From Rhodocyclaceae bacterium (GTDB lineage: Bacteria > Pseudomonadota > Gammaproteobacteria > Burkholderiales > Rhodocyclaceae): 64,000 nt of DNA. Position numbers and translations under genes: made by a program. Each line of letters starts with the position of its first letter. Within the stretch, counting starts at the first letter, position 1. The notes beneath the pieces are model-generated. The model had not been told where the DNA came from. It saw only the letters and a program-made list of their open reading frames with translations, and did not search any database. The DNA is taken from assembly GCA_030824115.1 (NCBI GenBank), contig JAVBYI010000006.1, positions 62,001-126,000 on the forward strand, given 5' to 3'. This document shows, in pieces, positions 56,465 through 64,000 of this stretch.

Positions 56465-57661
56465 TCAAGGCGCTGCAGCAGGCGGGATGGGACGAATGGG
56501 CATGAGCACGCTGGGTAACCAGCGCCACAGCAGCAGGCCACCCACTGCCGCAAACAGGGCGGCCAGCGTGTAAGTCATTCCCCCACCCAAACTACCCCAG
56601 GTTTGACCGCTCAGGAGTCCGCCGACCAAGCCGCCCGCTCCAAAAGACAGGCTGCCATACAAGCCCTGCATGCGTGCCTGCTGGCGCGGCGCAAACCAGT
56701 GTGTCAGCACCGCCACCGCGCCCGCGTGGTGGGCACCAAAGGTTACGCCATGCAGGATCTGGGCAATAACCAGCAGCACGGGCGAATCAGCCATCCAGCC
56801 GATCATCAGGAAGCGCAACACCGCCAGGGCAAAGCTGGCCAGCAAAATAGCGCGCAAGCTGAAGTGGCGCATCAGCCGCGCCATGACGAGGAACACCACG
56901 ATTTCCGCGACCACACCAAGCGACCAGTAGAGGCCAATCGCTGTTTTGCCATAACCATGCTCAACGAGATGGATCGAGAAAAACACGTATAAGGGCCCGT
57001 GGGCGACCGACATGAAGAAGCACGAAGCCAGCAAGGCCAGCACTGCCGGGCGCCGCAACAGCGGGCCGAGCGGTTCTGCCGTCTCGCCAGCGCCGACTTT
57101 TGCTTCCGGCAGCGTCAATGCACTGGCAAACACACAGCCGAGGATGGCGATGCAGGCCCACAGCACTGCCGCGATAGGCCAGTGGTCGAGAATCGCGCCC
57201 AGCCCCAACACGCTGACGATGAAACCGACCGACCCCCACACACGAACCCGCCCGTAGCGCTCGGTTTTACCGGCCAACTGGTTCAGGGTCATGGTCTCGA
57301 CCAGCGGCAGTGCGGCGCTCCAGAAAAACCAGACGAGCGCCATCGCCACCAGCATCCAGACATAGTCTCGGGAAAACAGGAAACCGACAAAACCCAATGC
57401 GGAAAACAGGGCCGCAAATCGCACAATCAGTGCGGGCCGCCCCAGATGATCCGCCAGCCATCCCCACAGGTTGGGGGCCAGCAGCCGCATCACTTGCGGC
57501 ACGGACATCAGCACCCCGATTTCCCAGGGGGTCTGGCCGATGTCCTGCAAGTAGAGGGTGAAATACGGCGCGAAGGCGCCGACGAAAGCGAAGTAGAAGA
57601 AATACCAGCCGGCCAGCCGGCCGAGGGTTCCCGGCACGGCAGCGGCGCTTGCCTGACTCAA
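56465..57661 (-). CDS. MFS transporter, HcaT/PPP-like
   Basis: 398 aa with 12 hydrophobic helices; it begins GWYFFYFAFVGAFAPYFTLYLQ in the first helix, typical of the phenylpropionate/nucleoside-type MFS_1-like group. The substrate is unknown. The central loop carries the dispersed element read as AKVGAGETAEPLG (about 187-195), between helices 6 and 7. The start is a TTG (57661) overlapping the DUF465 stop; a GTG eight codons later is an alternative. Confidence 0.85.
   Translation of the reverse strand: MSQASAAAVPGTLGRLAGWYFFYFAFVGAFAPYFTLYLQDIGQTPWEIGVLMSVPQVMRLLAPNLWGWLADHLGRPALIVRFAALFSALGFVGFLFSRDYVWMLVAMALVWFFWSAALPLVETMTLNQLAGKTERYGRVRVWGSVGFIVSVLGLGAILDHWPIAAVLWACIAILGCVFASALTLPEAKVGAGETAEPLGPLLRRPAVLALLASCFFMSVAHGPLYVFFSIHLVEHGYGKTAIGLYWSLGVVAEIVVFLVMARLMRHFSLRAILLASFALAVLRFLMIGWMADSPVLLVIAQILHGVTFGAHHAGAVAVLTHWFAPRQQARMQGLYGSLSFGAGGLVGGLLSGQTWGSLGGGMTYTLAALFAAVGGLLLWRWLPSVLMPIRPIPPAAAP
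57078..57101 (-). repeat. 24-bp dispersed element, copy 10 (inside the HcaT-like MFS gene)
   Basis: Exact consensus copy, read as KVGAGETA in the predicted central cytoplasmic loop. Confidence 0.95.
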
Positions 57662-57921
57662 GCCGGGCTTTTCTGGCCGAGGCGGAATGCCATCAGCAAT
57701 TGATAGATATCGTCCTTGAGTTTGACGCGTGCTTTTTTCATGTCTTCCAAGGTGAAATCTGCGACCGGCATGTCGTGCGCTTCCAGATCTTCCACCTTGC
57801 CGGTCAGGCGGTTATAGCGTGCGAACAGACCAGCGAAATAGCTATTGCCGGCTTTCAGGGTATCGATGGCGTCGCGCATGTCCGGAAATTCGGTGTAGAG
57901 ATCGTGGTGATCGACTTGCAT
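57658..57921 (-). CDS. DUF465 (YdcH-like) protein
   Basis: 87 aa from ATG 57921 with GGGAG 6 bases upstream. Helical hairpin protein; conserved parts FAGLFARYNRLTGKVEDLE and LKKA-like KKARVKLKDDIYQLL. Function unknown. The following MFS gene overlaps its stop. Confidence 0.88.
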   Translation of the reverse strand: MQVDHHDLYTEFPDMRDAIDTLKAGNSYFAGLFARYNRLTGKVEDLEAHDMPVADFTLEDMKKARVKLKDDIYQLLMAFRLGQKSPA

Positions 57922-57965
57922 GTAAGGCTCCCTAATCTGGTTTGTTATTAGCTGACTTTTTGATT

Positions 57966-59072
57966 CTACGCGCCGGTTACGCTGGCAGGAATGATCGGTG
58001 TGGGGCACGACACATCGGCACACTGTGCCCGATGCAGCAAGGCCGCATCCATCAGCACCAGCGCCAGCATCGCCTCGGCAATCGGTGTGGCGCGAATACC
58101 AACACAGGGATCATGACGCCCTTCGGTGGAAACAGTCGTCGGCTGTCCCGCCAGATCAATCGAGCGGCGCGGAATGCGGATGCTGGAAGTCGGCTTGATG
58201 GCAATCGACACGGTGACATCCTGACCCGATGAAATCCCGCCAAGAATGCCGCCGGCGTGATTGCTCAGAAAACCTTGCGGTGTCAGTTCGTCGCCATGCA
58301 CACTGCCACGCTGCGCCACGCAGTCAAAGCCGGCGCCGATCTCTACCCCTTTTACGGCATTGATGCCCATCATGGCGTGAGCGATCTTTGCATCCAGCCG
58401 TTCATACACGGGGTCGCCCCAGCCCGGCGGCAAACCGCTAGCCATGACGTCGATGCGCGCGCCGACCGAATCGCCGTCCTTGCGCAAGCTGTCCATGTAG
58501 GCTTCGAGTTCCGGCACGATGTCGGCATTGGGCACAAAGAACGGATTGGTGTCGATGGCGGCTGCGTCAACGAAGGGAATCTCGATCGGTCCCAACTGGC
58601 TCATCCAGCCACGAATCGTCACACCATAGCGTTGATGCAGCCACTTGCGGGCAATCGCCCCGGCAGCAACCCGCACGGCCGTTTCGCGCGCCGACGAGCG
58701 TCCACCACCGCGATAGTCGCGAATGCCGTATTTCTGCCAGTAGGTGTAGTCAGCGTGGCCGGGACGGAAACTCTGGGCGATATTGCCGTAGTCCTTGCTG
58801 CGCTGATCGGTGTTGCGGATCAGCAGCGCAATCGGGGTACCCGTCGTCTTGCCCTCGAATACGCCAGAGAGAATTTCGACTGCATCATCCTCACGACGTT
58901 GCGTAACATGGCGCGACGTGCCCGGTTTGCGTCGATCGAGTTCAAGCTGAATCTCCGCCTCGCTGATGGATAGCCCGGGAGGACAACCATCGACCACACA
59001 GCCGATCGCCGGGCCGTGCGACTCACCAAACGAGGACACCCGGAACAGGGTGCCGAAACTGCTGCCGGACAT
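57966..59072 (-). CDS. aroC: Chorismate synthase
   Basis: 368 aa from ATG 59072 ([20 protein letters not shown]). Signatures include [20 protein letters not shown] and, near the end, [20 protein letters not shown]-dependent last step of the shikimate pathway. Upstream frame extension is antisense-like text. 7 bases after the CBS gene. Confidence 0.97.
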   Translation of the reverse strand: MSGSSFGTLFRVSSFGESHGPAIGCVVDGCPPGLSISEAEIQLELDRRKPGTSRHVTQRREDDAVEILSGVFEGKTTGTPIALLIRNTDQRSKDYGNIAQSFRPGHADYTYWQKYGIRDYRGGGRSSARETAVRVAAGAIARKWLHQRYGVTIRGWMSQLGPIEIPFVDAAAIDTNPFFVPNADIVPELEAYMDSLRKDGDSVGARIDVMASGLPPGWGDPVYERLDAKIAHAMMGINAVKGVEIGAGFDCVAQRGSVHGDELTPQGFLSNHAGGILGGISSGQDVTVSIAIKPTSSIRIPRRSIDLAGQPTTVSTEGRHDPCVGIRATPIAEAMLALVLMDAALLHRAQCADVSCPTPIIPASVTGA

Positions 59073-59079
59073 ACGCGAC

Positions 59080-59538
59080 CTACGCCTCCTTGCCCGGCTC
59101 CAGACCATCCGGCCAGTCGCGGATATAGGCCTTGAGCATACGATTCTCGAAGTTCTGTTCTTCAAGCACCGCCTTGGCCACGTCGTGGAAGGAAATCACG
59201 CCCAGCAGCGTATAGCCATCCATCACCGGCAGGTAACGCATGTGCTCGCTGACCATCAGGGCGCGCAACTGATCGACATCCATGAAGGGATCGGCGGTGC
59301 GCGGATTGGTGTGCATCACTTCGCGAATCGTCAGGCCACCCCAGGCGGCGCCATGGCCGTGCAAGGCCCGCATCACTTCGCGGAAGGTCAGCATGCCGAC
59401 CATGCGTCCACCCTCGAAGCAGACCAGCGAGCCAACATCCTGCTCGCTCATGATGGCGATGGCCTCGGACAATTTCTTGTCGGGCGCAATGGTGTAAAGC
59501 ACCGTCCCCTTGATATCGAGAATCTGCCTGACTTGCAT
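59080..59538 (-). CDS. CBS-domain-pair protein
   Basis: 152 aa, two CBS motifs (about 1-60 and 75-135) and little else, starting [17 protein letters not shown]. Such stand-alone Bateman modules bind adenosine nucleotides and regulate partners. Lies between the ferredoxin and aroC genes on the same strand, 18 and 7 bases away. Confidence 0.9.
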   Translation of the reverse strand: MQVRQILDIKGTVLYTIAPDKKLSEAIAIMSEQDVGSLVCFEGGRMVGMLTFREVMRALHGHGAAWGGLTIREVMHTNPRTADPFMDVDQLRALMVSEHMRYLPVMDGYTLLGVISFHDVAKAVLEEQNFENRMLKAYIRDWPDGLEPGKEA

Positions 59539-59556
59539 GTTTTCCCCTCCTCCGGT

Positions 59557-59880
59557 TTATCGTTCCAGCAACCCACGCTTGCCGGGTTTACCTCGCCACG
59601 CATCGGCATCCGCCGGCGGCTCCTTGCGCTCGATAATCGCCGGCCACTGCTTGGCCAACTCGGCATTCAGCGCGATCATCTCACGTTGTTCAAGCGGCAC
59701 GTCATCCTCGGCAAAAATCGCCTCGGCGGGACACTCGGGCACACACAGGGTGCAATCAATGCATTCATCCGGGTCAATGACAAGAAAGTTTGGGCCTTCG
59801 CGAAAGCAGTCGACCGGACACACATCGACACAATCCGTGTATTTGCACTTGATGCAGTTCTCGGTCACCACATAGGTCAT
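59557..59880 (-). CDS. fdxA: 7Fe (3Fe-4S/4Fe-4S) ferredoxin, FdxA
   Basis: 107 aa from ATG 59880, with GAGGAGGG just upstream. It begins [20 protein letters not shown]. The cluster ligands lie in [18 protein letters not shown] and [12 protein letters not shown], the 7Fe pattern of the Azotobacter FdI family. The C-terminal extension (about 60-107) is as in FdxA. Electron carrier of unknown partner. Confidence 0.95.
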   Translation of the reverse strand: MTYVVTENCIKCKYTDCVDVCPVDCFREGPNFLVIDPDECIDCTLCVPECPAEAIFAEDDVPLEQREMIALNAELAKQWPAIIERKEPPADADAWRGKPGKRGLLER

Positions 59881-59908
59881 TGCCACCCTCCTCGCTGCTT
59901 ACGCATCC

Positions 59909-59937
59909 AGTATAGCGTTGCCATGCCGTCCTGCCAG
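59909..59937 (-). promoter_or_regulatory. Probable fdxA promoter using part of the dispersed element as -35
   Basis: On the minus strand CTGGCA (59932-59937), a 17-base spacer and TATACT (59909-59914); start near 59902, leader about 22 bases. The -35 and part of the spacer fall in a half copy of the dispersed element. Confidence 0.55.
59925..59937 (-). repeat. Half copy of the dispersed element (upstream of fdxA)
   Basis: GCCGTCCTGCCAG matches the first 13 bases of copies 1 and 9 (plus-strand reading); the rest diverges. Could be chance, but the length and the variant type favour a decayed copy. Confidence 0.4.
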
Positions 59938-59999
59938 TGACCGAAGGAAATCCCCGTGGGATGAAATGCCCCGAAGCGGGTACGCCAACTTTTCAATCC

Positions 60000-61325
60000 T
60001 CAGTCCTTATTGACGTAAGGGTTCTTGGTGATCTTGAACTGGATGCGCAAGGGGGTGCCCTGCAGCTTGAAGGTTTCCAGGAAAACATGCTCCAGATAGC
60101 GCACATAGGCCGGCGGTACATGCTCCAGCGCGTTGCCATGCACCACCACGATGGGCGGATTGCTGCCGCCCTGGTGGGCGTAGCGCAGTTTGGGCCGCAC
60201 GTTGCCATGGCGCGGCGGGGCTTGTTTCTGCACGGCATCAAGCAATACCCGGGTCAGCTTCGGCGTGGTCAGCTTGACCATCGCCGCCGCATAGGCCTTG
60301 TCGACCGACTGCAACACACTGGCCACGCCCTGCCCTTTGAGGGCCGAGATGTAATGCACGCGCGCGAAGCCGAGAAAATTCAGCTTGCGCATGATGTCCT
60401 GCTTGATCTGCTCACGCCGATACTGATCGACGGCATCCCACTTGTTCACCGCCAGTACCAGCGCGCGCCCGGCTTCGATACAGAAACCGGCGATGTGGGC
60501 ATCCTGGTCGGAAATATCCTGGCTGGCATCGACCATCAGCACCACCACGTTCGCTGCTTCAACCGCCTGCAGCGTCTTGATCACCGAGAACTTCTCGATT
60601 GTCTCGAAGACCTTGCCTTTGCGGCGCAGGCCGGCGGTGTCGATCAGGGTGTAGTGTTTGCCATTGCGCTCAAACGGCGTCGAAATCGCATCGCGCGTCG
60701 TGCCCGGCATGTCGAAGGCAATCATGCGCTCCTCGCCCAGCAGGGTGTTGATCAGCGTGCTCTTGCCGACGTTAGGACGGCCCACCACGGCGACACGCGG
60801 CCCATTCTCGGCATCGATATCGTCCGGCTCTTCCGAGAAACCGGCCAAGGCGAATTCGAGCAGCTCACGCACGCCCTCGCCATGCGCGGAGGAAATCACG
60901 CGCGGTTCGCCGCAGCCCAGTTCATGAAACTCGGCCGCCACCACATCACGATTCATGCCCTCGGCCTTGTTCACCACCAGATGCAGGGGACGCCCGCTCT
61001 TGCGCAGCCGCTCGGCAATCACTTTATCCTGCGGTGCCAAACCCGTGCGGCAGTCGACGAGGAACAGCAAGACATCCGCCTCGGCAATCGCGGCCTCGGC
61101 CTGACGGGCCATTTCCTGGACGATGCCCTCTTTCGCATGCGGTTCGAAGCCGCCGGTATCGACGACCAGGAAGGGCCGGTTGCCGAGCCTGCCGTGGCCG
61201 TAATGGCGATCCCGCGTGAGGCCCGGCTGATCGGCCACCAGCGCATCGCGCGACTTGGTCAGGCGATTGAACAGGGTGGATTTGCCGACGTTCGGCCGGC
61301 CAACGATGGCCAAGGTAGGAAGCAT
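60000..61325 (-). CDS. der: Ribosome-associated GTPase Der (EngA)
   Basis: 441 aa with two tandem GTPase domains: first P-loop [14 protein letters not shown] (residues 9-22), second [14 protein letters not shown] (about 185-198). A C-terminal KH-like domain ends the protein. Needed for 50S assembly. Last gene of hisS-yfgM-bamB-der, 2 bases after bamB. Confidence 0.97.
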   Translation of the reverse strand: MLPTLAIVGRPNVGKSTLFNRLTKSRDALVADQPGLTRDRHYGHGRLGNRPFLVVDTGGFEPHAKEGIVQEMARQAEAAIAEADVLLFLVDCRTGLAPQDKVIAERLRKSGRPLHLVVNKAEGMNRDVVAAEFHELGCGEPRVISSAHGEGVRELLEFALAGFSEEPDDIDAENGPRVAVVGRPNVGKSTLINTLLGEERMIAFDMPGTTRDAISTPFERNGKHYTLIDTAGLRRKGKVFETIEKFSVIKTLQAVEAANVVVLMVDASQDISDQDAHIAGFCIEAGRALVLAVNKWDAVDQYRREQIKQDIMRKLNFLGFARVHYISALKGQGVASVLQSVDKAYAAAMVKLTTPKLTRVLLDAVQKQAPPRHGNVRPKLRYAHQGGSNPPIVVVHGNALEHVPPAYVRYLEHVFLETFKLQGTPLRIQFKITKNPYVNKD

Positions 61326-61327
61326 AG

Positions 61328-62479
61328 TTATTGAATACTCAGACCATGCAGCGCGCCATTGCGCGTCTGTACGACAAAACCGCCGGAAATGCGCTGCGGT
61401 GCCGCTGAAATCGCCGAGCCATCGGTGGCATAACGGCCAACGAAGGCGCCATCCTCACCGGCCAGCAGATGCACGAAGCCCTGAAAGTCGGCGATGGCCA
61501 CACGGCTGCCCAGCGCAATCGGGCGTGTCAGGCTGCGCATGAAGAGCTTGTCCTGTTTAAACAGGCTGGCGCCACTGTTGCGGTCAAAGGCATGCACCGC
61601 ACCCTTTTCATCGGCCACGAACAAGGCACGCGTGCCGATATCGAGGCCACTGATCGACGACACATCGCGCGCCCACTGCTGCCGCCCGTTATCGGGATCA
61701 AAACACGCCACGCGTCCCTGGTAAGCGACAGCACACACGCTGCCACCATCCACCACCGGATCACTCGCCACATCGGCAATGCGCTCCAGCTCGGTCGCCC
61801 CCTTCGGTAGCGCCACGGTGGCTTCCCACAAGGCCGCGCCATTGTTGAGCGCAATTGCTGTCAGCTTGCCGCCGGGGAAGCCGGCATACAGTGCCTTGCC
61901 TGTCAGCGTCACACCGACGTTCGAACGCAGCGCCAGTGCCGGCGTGCTGCGCTGATAGACCCAGCGCCGCTTGCCGTCTGCGGCTTCAAATCCAAAAATG
62001 CGTGCGTCGCCACTGCGCACCACGACCAAATCGCCGGCAACCGCAGGGGCCGCCAGAATTTCAGAACTGACCCGCACCTGCCAGGCCGGGCTGCCATCGG
62101 TAGCCTTGAAGGCCAGCACTTCGCCCTTGGCCGTGCCCACCACCACCAGTTTGTCGTCCGCCCCAACGCCGCCGGACAGCTTTTGTCCGGCATTGATGCG
62201 CCAGATTTGGCGGCCGCCCTCAAAACGCGCCAGCGAACCATCGTGAGCAGCGGCATAGACGGTATTGCCCACCACCGCAGGCGTGAATACAAACTCGCCG
62301 CCCGCGCCAATGCTCGCCTGCCATTGGCTCTTGATCTCCACGCTCGCCTGAAACGGTGAGAGTTCGGCTGGCTTGACCTTGGGAGCGGACTTGCTGAACG
62401 GATTCATCGTATCCAGCGTCGAACTGACGGTCGAGCAACCCGTCATCACAAGGATCAAGCCATAGAGAACTCGCTTCAC
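61328..62479 (-). CDS. bamB: Outer-membrane assembly lipoprotein BamB
   Basis: 383 aa. Signal peptide with lipobox MTGC (near residue 15), then an eight-bladed PQQ-type beta-propeller with repeated [17 protein letters not shown] and [13 protein letters not shown] text. It helps BamA fold outer-membrane proteins. The ATG overlaps the yfgM stop (ATGA). Confidence 0.95.
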   Translation of the reverse strand: MKRVLYGLILVMTGCSTVSSTLDTMNPFSKSAPKVKPAELSPFQASVEIKSQWQASIGAGGEFVFTPAVVGNTVYAAAHDGSLARFEGGRQIWRINAGQKLSGGVGADDKLVVVGTAKGEVLAFKATDGSPAWQVRVSSEILAAPAVAGDLVVVRSGDARIFGFEAADGKRRWVYQRSTPALALRSNVGVTLTGKALYAGFPGGKLTAIALNNGAALWEATVALPKGATELERIADVASDPVVDGGSVCAVAYQGRVACFDPDNGRQQWARDVSSISGLDIGTRALFVADEKGAVHAFDRNSGASLFKQDKLFMRSLTRPIALGSRVAIADFQGFVHLLAGEDGAFVGRYATDGSAISAAPQRISGGFVVQTRNGALHGLSIQ

Positions 62480-63138
62480 GAAGCCGCTCCAACACTATCG
62501 CGCTTGACCTGCAGGATTTCGCGATAAGGCCCGGACGATTGATCTTCACCCTTCTTGGCATCGGCCAGCGCCTTGAGTGCCGCCTCATATGCCTGGCGCG
62601 CATCGGCCGTCTTGCCTTGCGCCACGAGAATATCGCCACGCACTTCCTGATAGCGGGCCACAAATATCGGCGCTGGCGAGACGGCAAGCAGTTTGAGCGC
62701 CTCGTCCAGTTGCTTGTCTTCGACGAGCACGATCGCCTGACGCAGGCGGGCCAGATCGCGCAAACCGGCATCCTTGGCCTTCTCGGCCGCCCAGCCAAAT
62801 TGCGCCTGAGCTGACTTGAGGTCGCCCGATTCGGCCAGTACCTTGCCCGACAGCATGGCAGCCATACCGGCATAGGCCGTGCCGGAATACTTGTCGATCA
62901 GTTCCCCGGCCAGCAGACGGACACGTTTGACATCCTGCTGCACCAGCGCCTGCTGCATGTTGCCGAACAACTGCGATGCCTGCGTCGCCTGACTTTTCTG
63001 CCACCACTGCCAGCCCTGCCAACTGACCAGCGCAATCGCCAAAGAGGCGATAACAGCGGTCACGATGGCACCGTGCAGTTTCCACCAGGTTTTCAGTTCT
63101 TCCAGCTGTTCCTGTTCTTCCAGGTCATAAGTTGCCAT
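62476..63138 (-). CDS. yfgM: YfgM-type tetratricopeptide membrane protein
   Basis: 220 aa from ATG 63138 with AGGA 8 bases upstream. Short cytoplasmic head (MATYDLEEQEQLEELKTWW), one membrane helix (about 24-43) and a periplasmic TPR domain. YfgM acts as an ancillary SecYEG/PpiD-linked chaperone in E. coli. A dispersed-element copy is read as LAVSPAPIFVAR (about 153-160), apparently replacing normal residues without a length change. Starts 2 bases after hisS. Confidence 0.93.
   Translation of the reverse strand: MATYDLEEQEQLEELKTWWKLHGAIVTAVIASLAIALVSWQGWQWWQKSQATQASQLFGNMQQALVQQDVKRVRLLAGELIDKYSGTAYAGMAAMLSGKVLAESGDLKSAQAQFGWAAEKAKDAGLRDLARLRQAIVLVEDKQLDEALKLLAVSPAPIFVARYQEVRGDILVAQGKTADARQAYEAALKALADAKKGEDQSSGPYREILQVKRDSVGAAS
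62662..62685 (+). repeat. 24-bp dispersed element, copy 11 (inside yfgM)
   Basis: Full-length copy with two changes in the A-rich end (AAATATCGG). The gene on the other strand reads it as AVSPAPIF. Confidence 0.9.
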
Positions 63139-63140
63139 GT

Positions 63141-64000
63141 TCAATCCTCTTCAAAATCTTCATCCGCACCGTAGAGCCAGTCGCCCACCCGGTCGGCCAT
63201 TTCATCCAGCGGCACGCGCTGCTGCTCGGCTTCGACGCGCAGCGGCTTGATTGTCACCTCATTCTTGGCCGCCTCGTCATCGCCGACAATCAGCGCCAGT
63301 TGCGCACCGGACGCATCCGCCCGCTTGAACTGCGACTTGAAACTGCCACCGCCCATGTGCGTCACCACCCGGCAACCCGTATCGCGCAACATCTCGGCGG
63401 CACGGAAAGCAAGGCGTCCCGCTGCTTCGCCCAGATGCACCACATACACATCGGGCGCCGGCGCTTCGAGCAGCCCACCTTGCGCTTCCAGCAGCGCCAT
63501 CAGACGCTCGATACCCATGGCAAAACCACAGGCCGGCGCCGGCTTGCCGCCCAACTGGGCGACGAGACCATCATAACGGCCGCCGGCACAGACGGTACCC
63601 TGGGCACCCAGCGCATCGGTCACCCATTCAAACACGGTCAGGTTGTAATAGTCGAGTCCGCGCACCAGCCGCGGGTTGATGCGATACGGAATCGCCGCAT
63701 CCTTCAGCAACTGCTGCACGCCCTCGAAATGCTTGAGGGAATTTTCACCCAGATGATCGATCAGTTTCGGGGCTGCCTCGACAATGGCTTGCAGCGCTGG
63801 ATTCTTGGTATCGAGGATGCGCAGCGGATTGGTATGCAAGCGCCGCTTGCCGTCTTCATCCAGCTGATCGACATGCTTTTCGAGATAGGCAATCAGGTCG
63901 GCACGATGCTTTGCGCGTTCCTCGGCTTCGCCGAGCGAGTTGATCTCGAGCTTGATGCCCCCGTCACCATTGAGTCCAAGATCGTCCCACAGGCGCGCGC
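63141..64000 (-). CDS. hisS: Histidyl-tRNA synthetase, 5' end missing
   Basis: The frame is open from the window edge to TGA 63141, about 286 codons. The visible part holds the HisRS signature [18 protein letters not shown], motif 3 region [14 protein letters not shown] and the C-terminal anticodon-binding domain ([22 protein letters not shown]). The N-terminal motif 1 and part of motif 2 lie outside the window. First visible gene of the hisS-yfgM-bamB-der operon. Confidence 0.96.
   Translation of the reverse strand, partial: ARLWDDLGLNGDGGIKLEINSLGEAEERAKHRADLIAYLEKHVDQLDEDGKRRLHTNPLRILDTKNPALQAIVEAAPKLIDHLGENSLKHFEGVQQLLKDAAIPYRINPRLVRGLDYYNLTVFEWVTDALGAQGTVCAGGRYDGLVAQLGGKPAPACGFAMGIERLMALLEAQGGLLEAPAPDVYVVHLGEAAGRLAFRAAEMLRDTGCRVVTHMGGGSFKSQFKRADASGAQLALIVGDDEAAKNEVTIKPLRVEAEQQRVPLDEMADRVGDWLYGADEDFEED

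Noticed and set aside
1-64000. CRISPR arrays, IS elements, prophage genes, rRNA operons
   Set aside because: No regularly spaced long repeats, transposase, integrase or phage structural genes, and no rRNA sequence were seen. The dispersed element lacks regular spacing.

Overview
The window reads as a gene-dense, GC-rich chromosomal segment of a betaproteobacterium, most likely of the Rhodocyclales (Dechloromonas/Azonexus-like). This rests on gene order (leuB-asd-fimV-truA-trpFBA-accD-folC-cvpA-purF-metZ; rpsF-priB-rpsR-rplI; hisS-yfgM-bamB-der; petABC followed by sspA-sspB), on the DUF2863 protein, and on the abundance of cyclic-di-GMP and hybrid-kinase signalling proteins. The genus is inference. 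No phage, IS element, rRNA or CRISPR array is visible, and no intergenic gap exceeds about 220 bases.

Layout. 1-7 kb: release factor 3 (5' end cut off), a SulP-STAS-cNMP anion transporter and a PP2C-PAS-GGDEF-EAL protein. 6.6-13.5 kb: prfB with its programmed frameshift, lysS, a stand-alone MnmC-type oxidase, a glycine-zipper protein, an M48-like lipoprotein with an altered active site, and gltX. 13.5-18.9 kb: a PhnD-type hybrid histidine kinase with an HD-GYP response regulator. 19-25 kb: MFS exporter, HU, a 45-residue membrane protein, then alaC-hom-thrC. 25-31 kb: Mth938 protein, small DMT transporter, PrxQ, PIN-PhoH ATPase, dnaB and the S6/PriB/S18/L9 operon. 31-36 kb: HDOD protein, tRNA-Arg(CCU), a repeat-built coiled-coil protein, a GAF-GAF-PAS adenylate cyclase, and sspA-sspB. 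36-41 kb: the cytochrome bc1 operon, recR and DUF2863. 41-57 kb: a long minus-strand run of amino-acid, purine, folate and fatty-acid synthesis genes plus fimV and truA. 57-64 kb: MFS, DUF465, aroC, CBS and 7Fe-ferredoxin genes, der, bamB, yfgM and hisS (5' end cut off).

The strongest unexplained signal is a dispersed 24-bp element. Its 18-bp core is CGTCTCGCCAGCGCCGAC, with GC before it and TTTT after it. I find 11 near-full copies and 2 half copies in both orientations. Nine full copies lie inside genes, where they are translated as AVSPAPTF, RLASADF, KVGAGETA or KSALARR-type peptides. The element has no stop codon in any of its six frames. One copy appears to supply the Shine-Dalgarno of the next gene, one fills the gap between two convergent genes, and one half copy carries a likely -35 box. 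It behaves like a selected recognition sequence (uptake- or protein-binding-sequence-like) or a frame-tolerant mini-element; I cannot say which.

Other points of note are a five-fold 36-residue repeat protein starting 9 bp after tRNA-Arg, a priB gene with no usual start codon, an HExxH-to-RExxH change in the M48-like protein, and a probable leaderless GTG gene at 24946.
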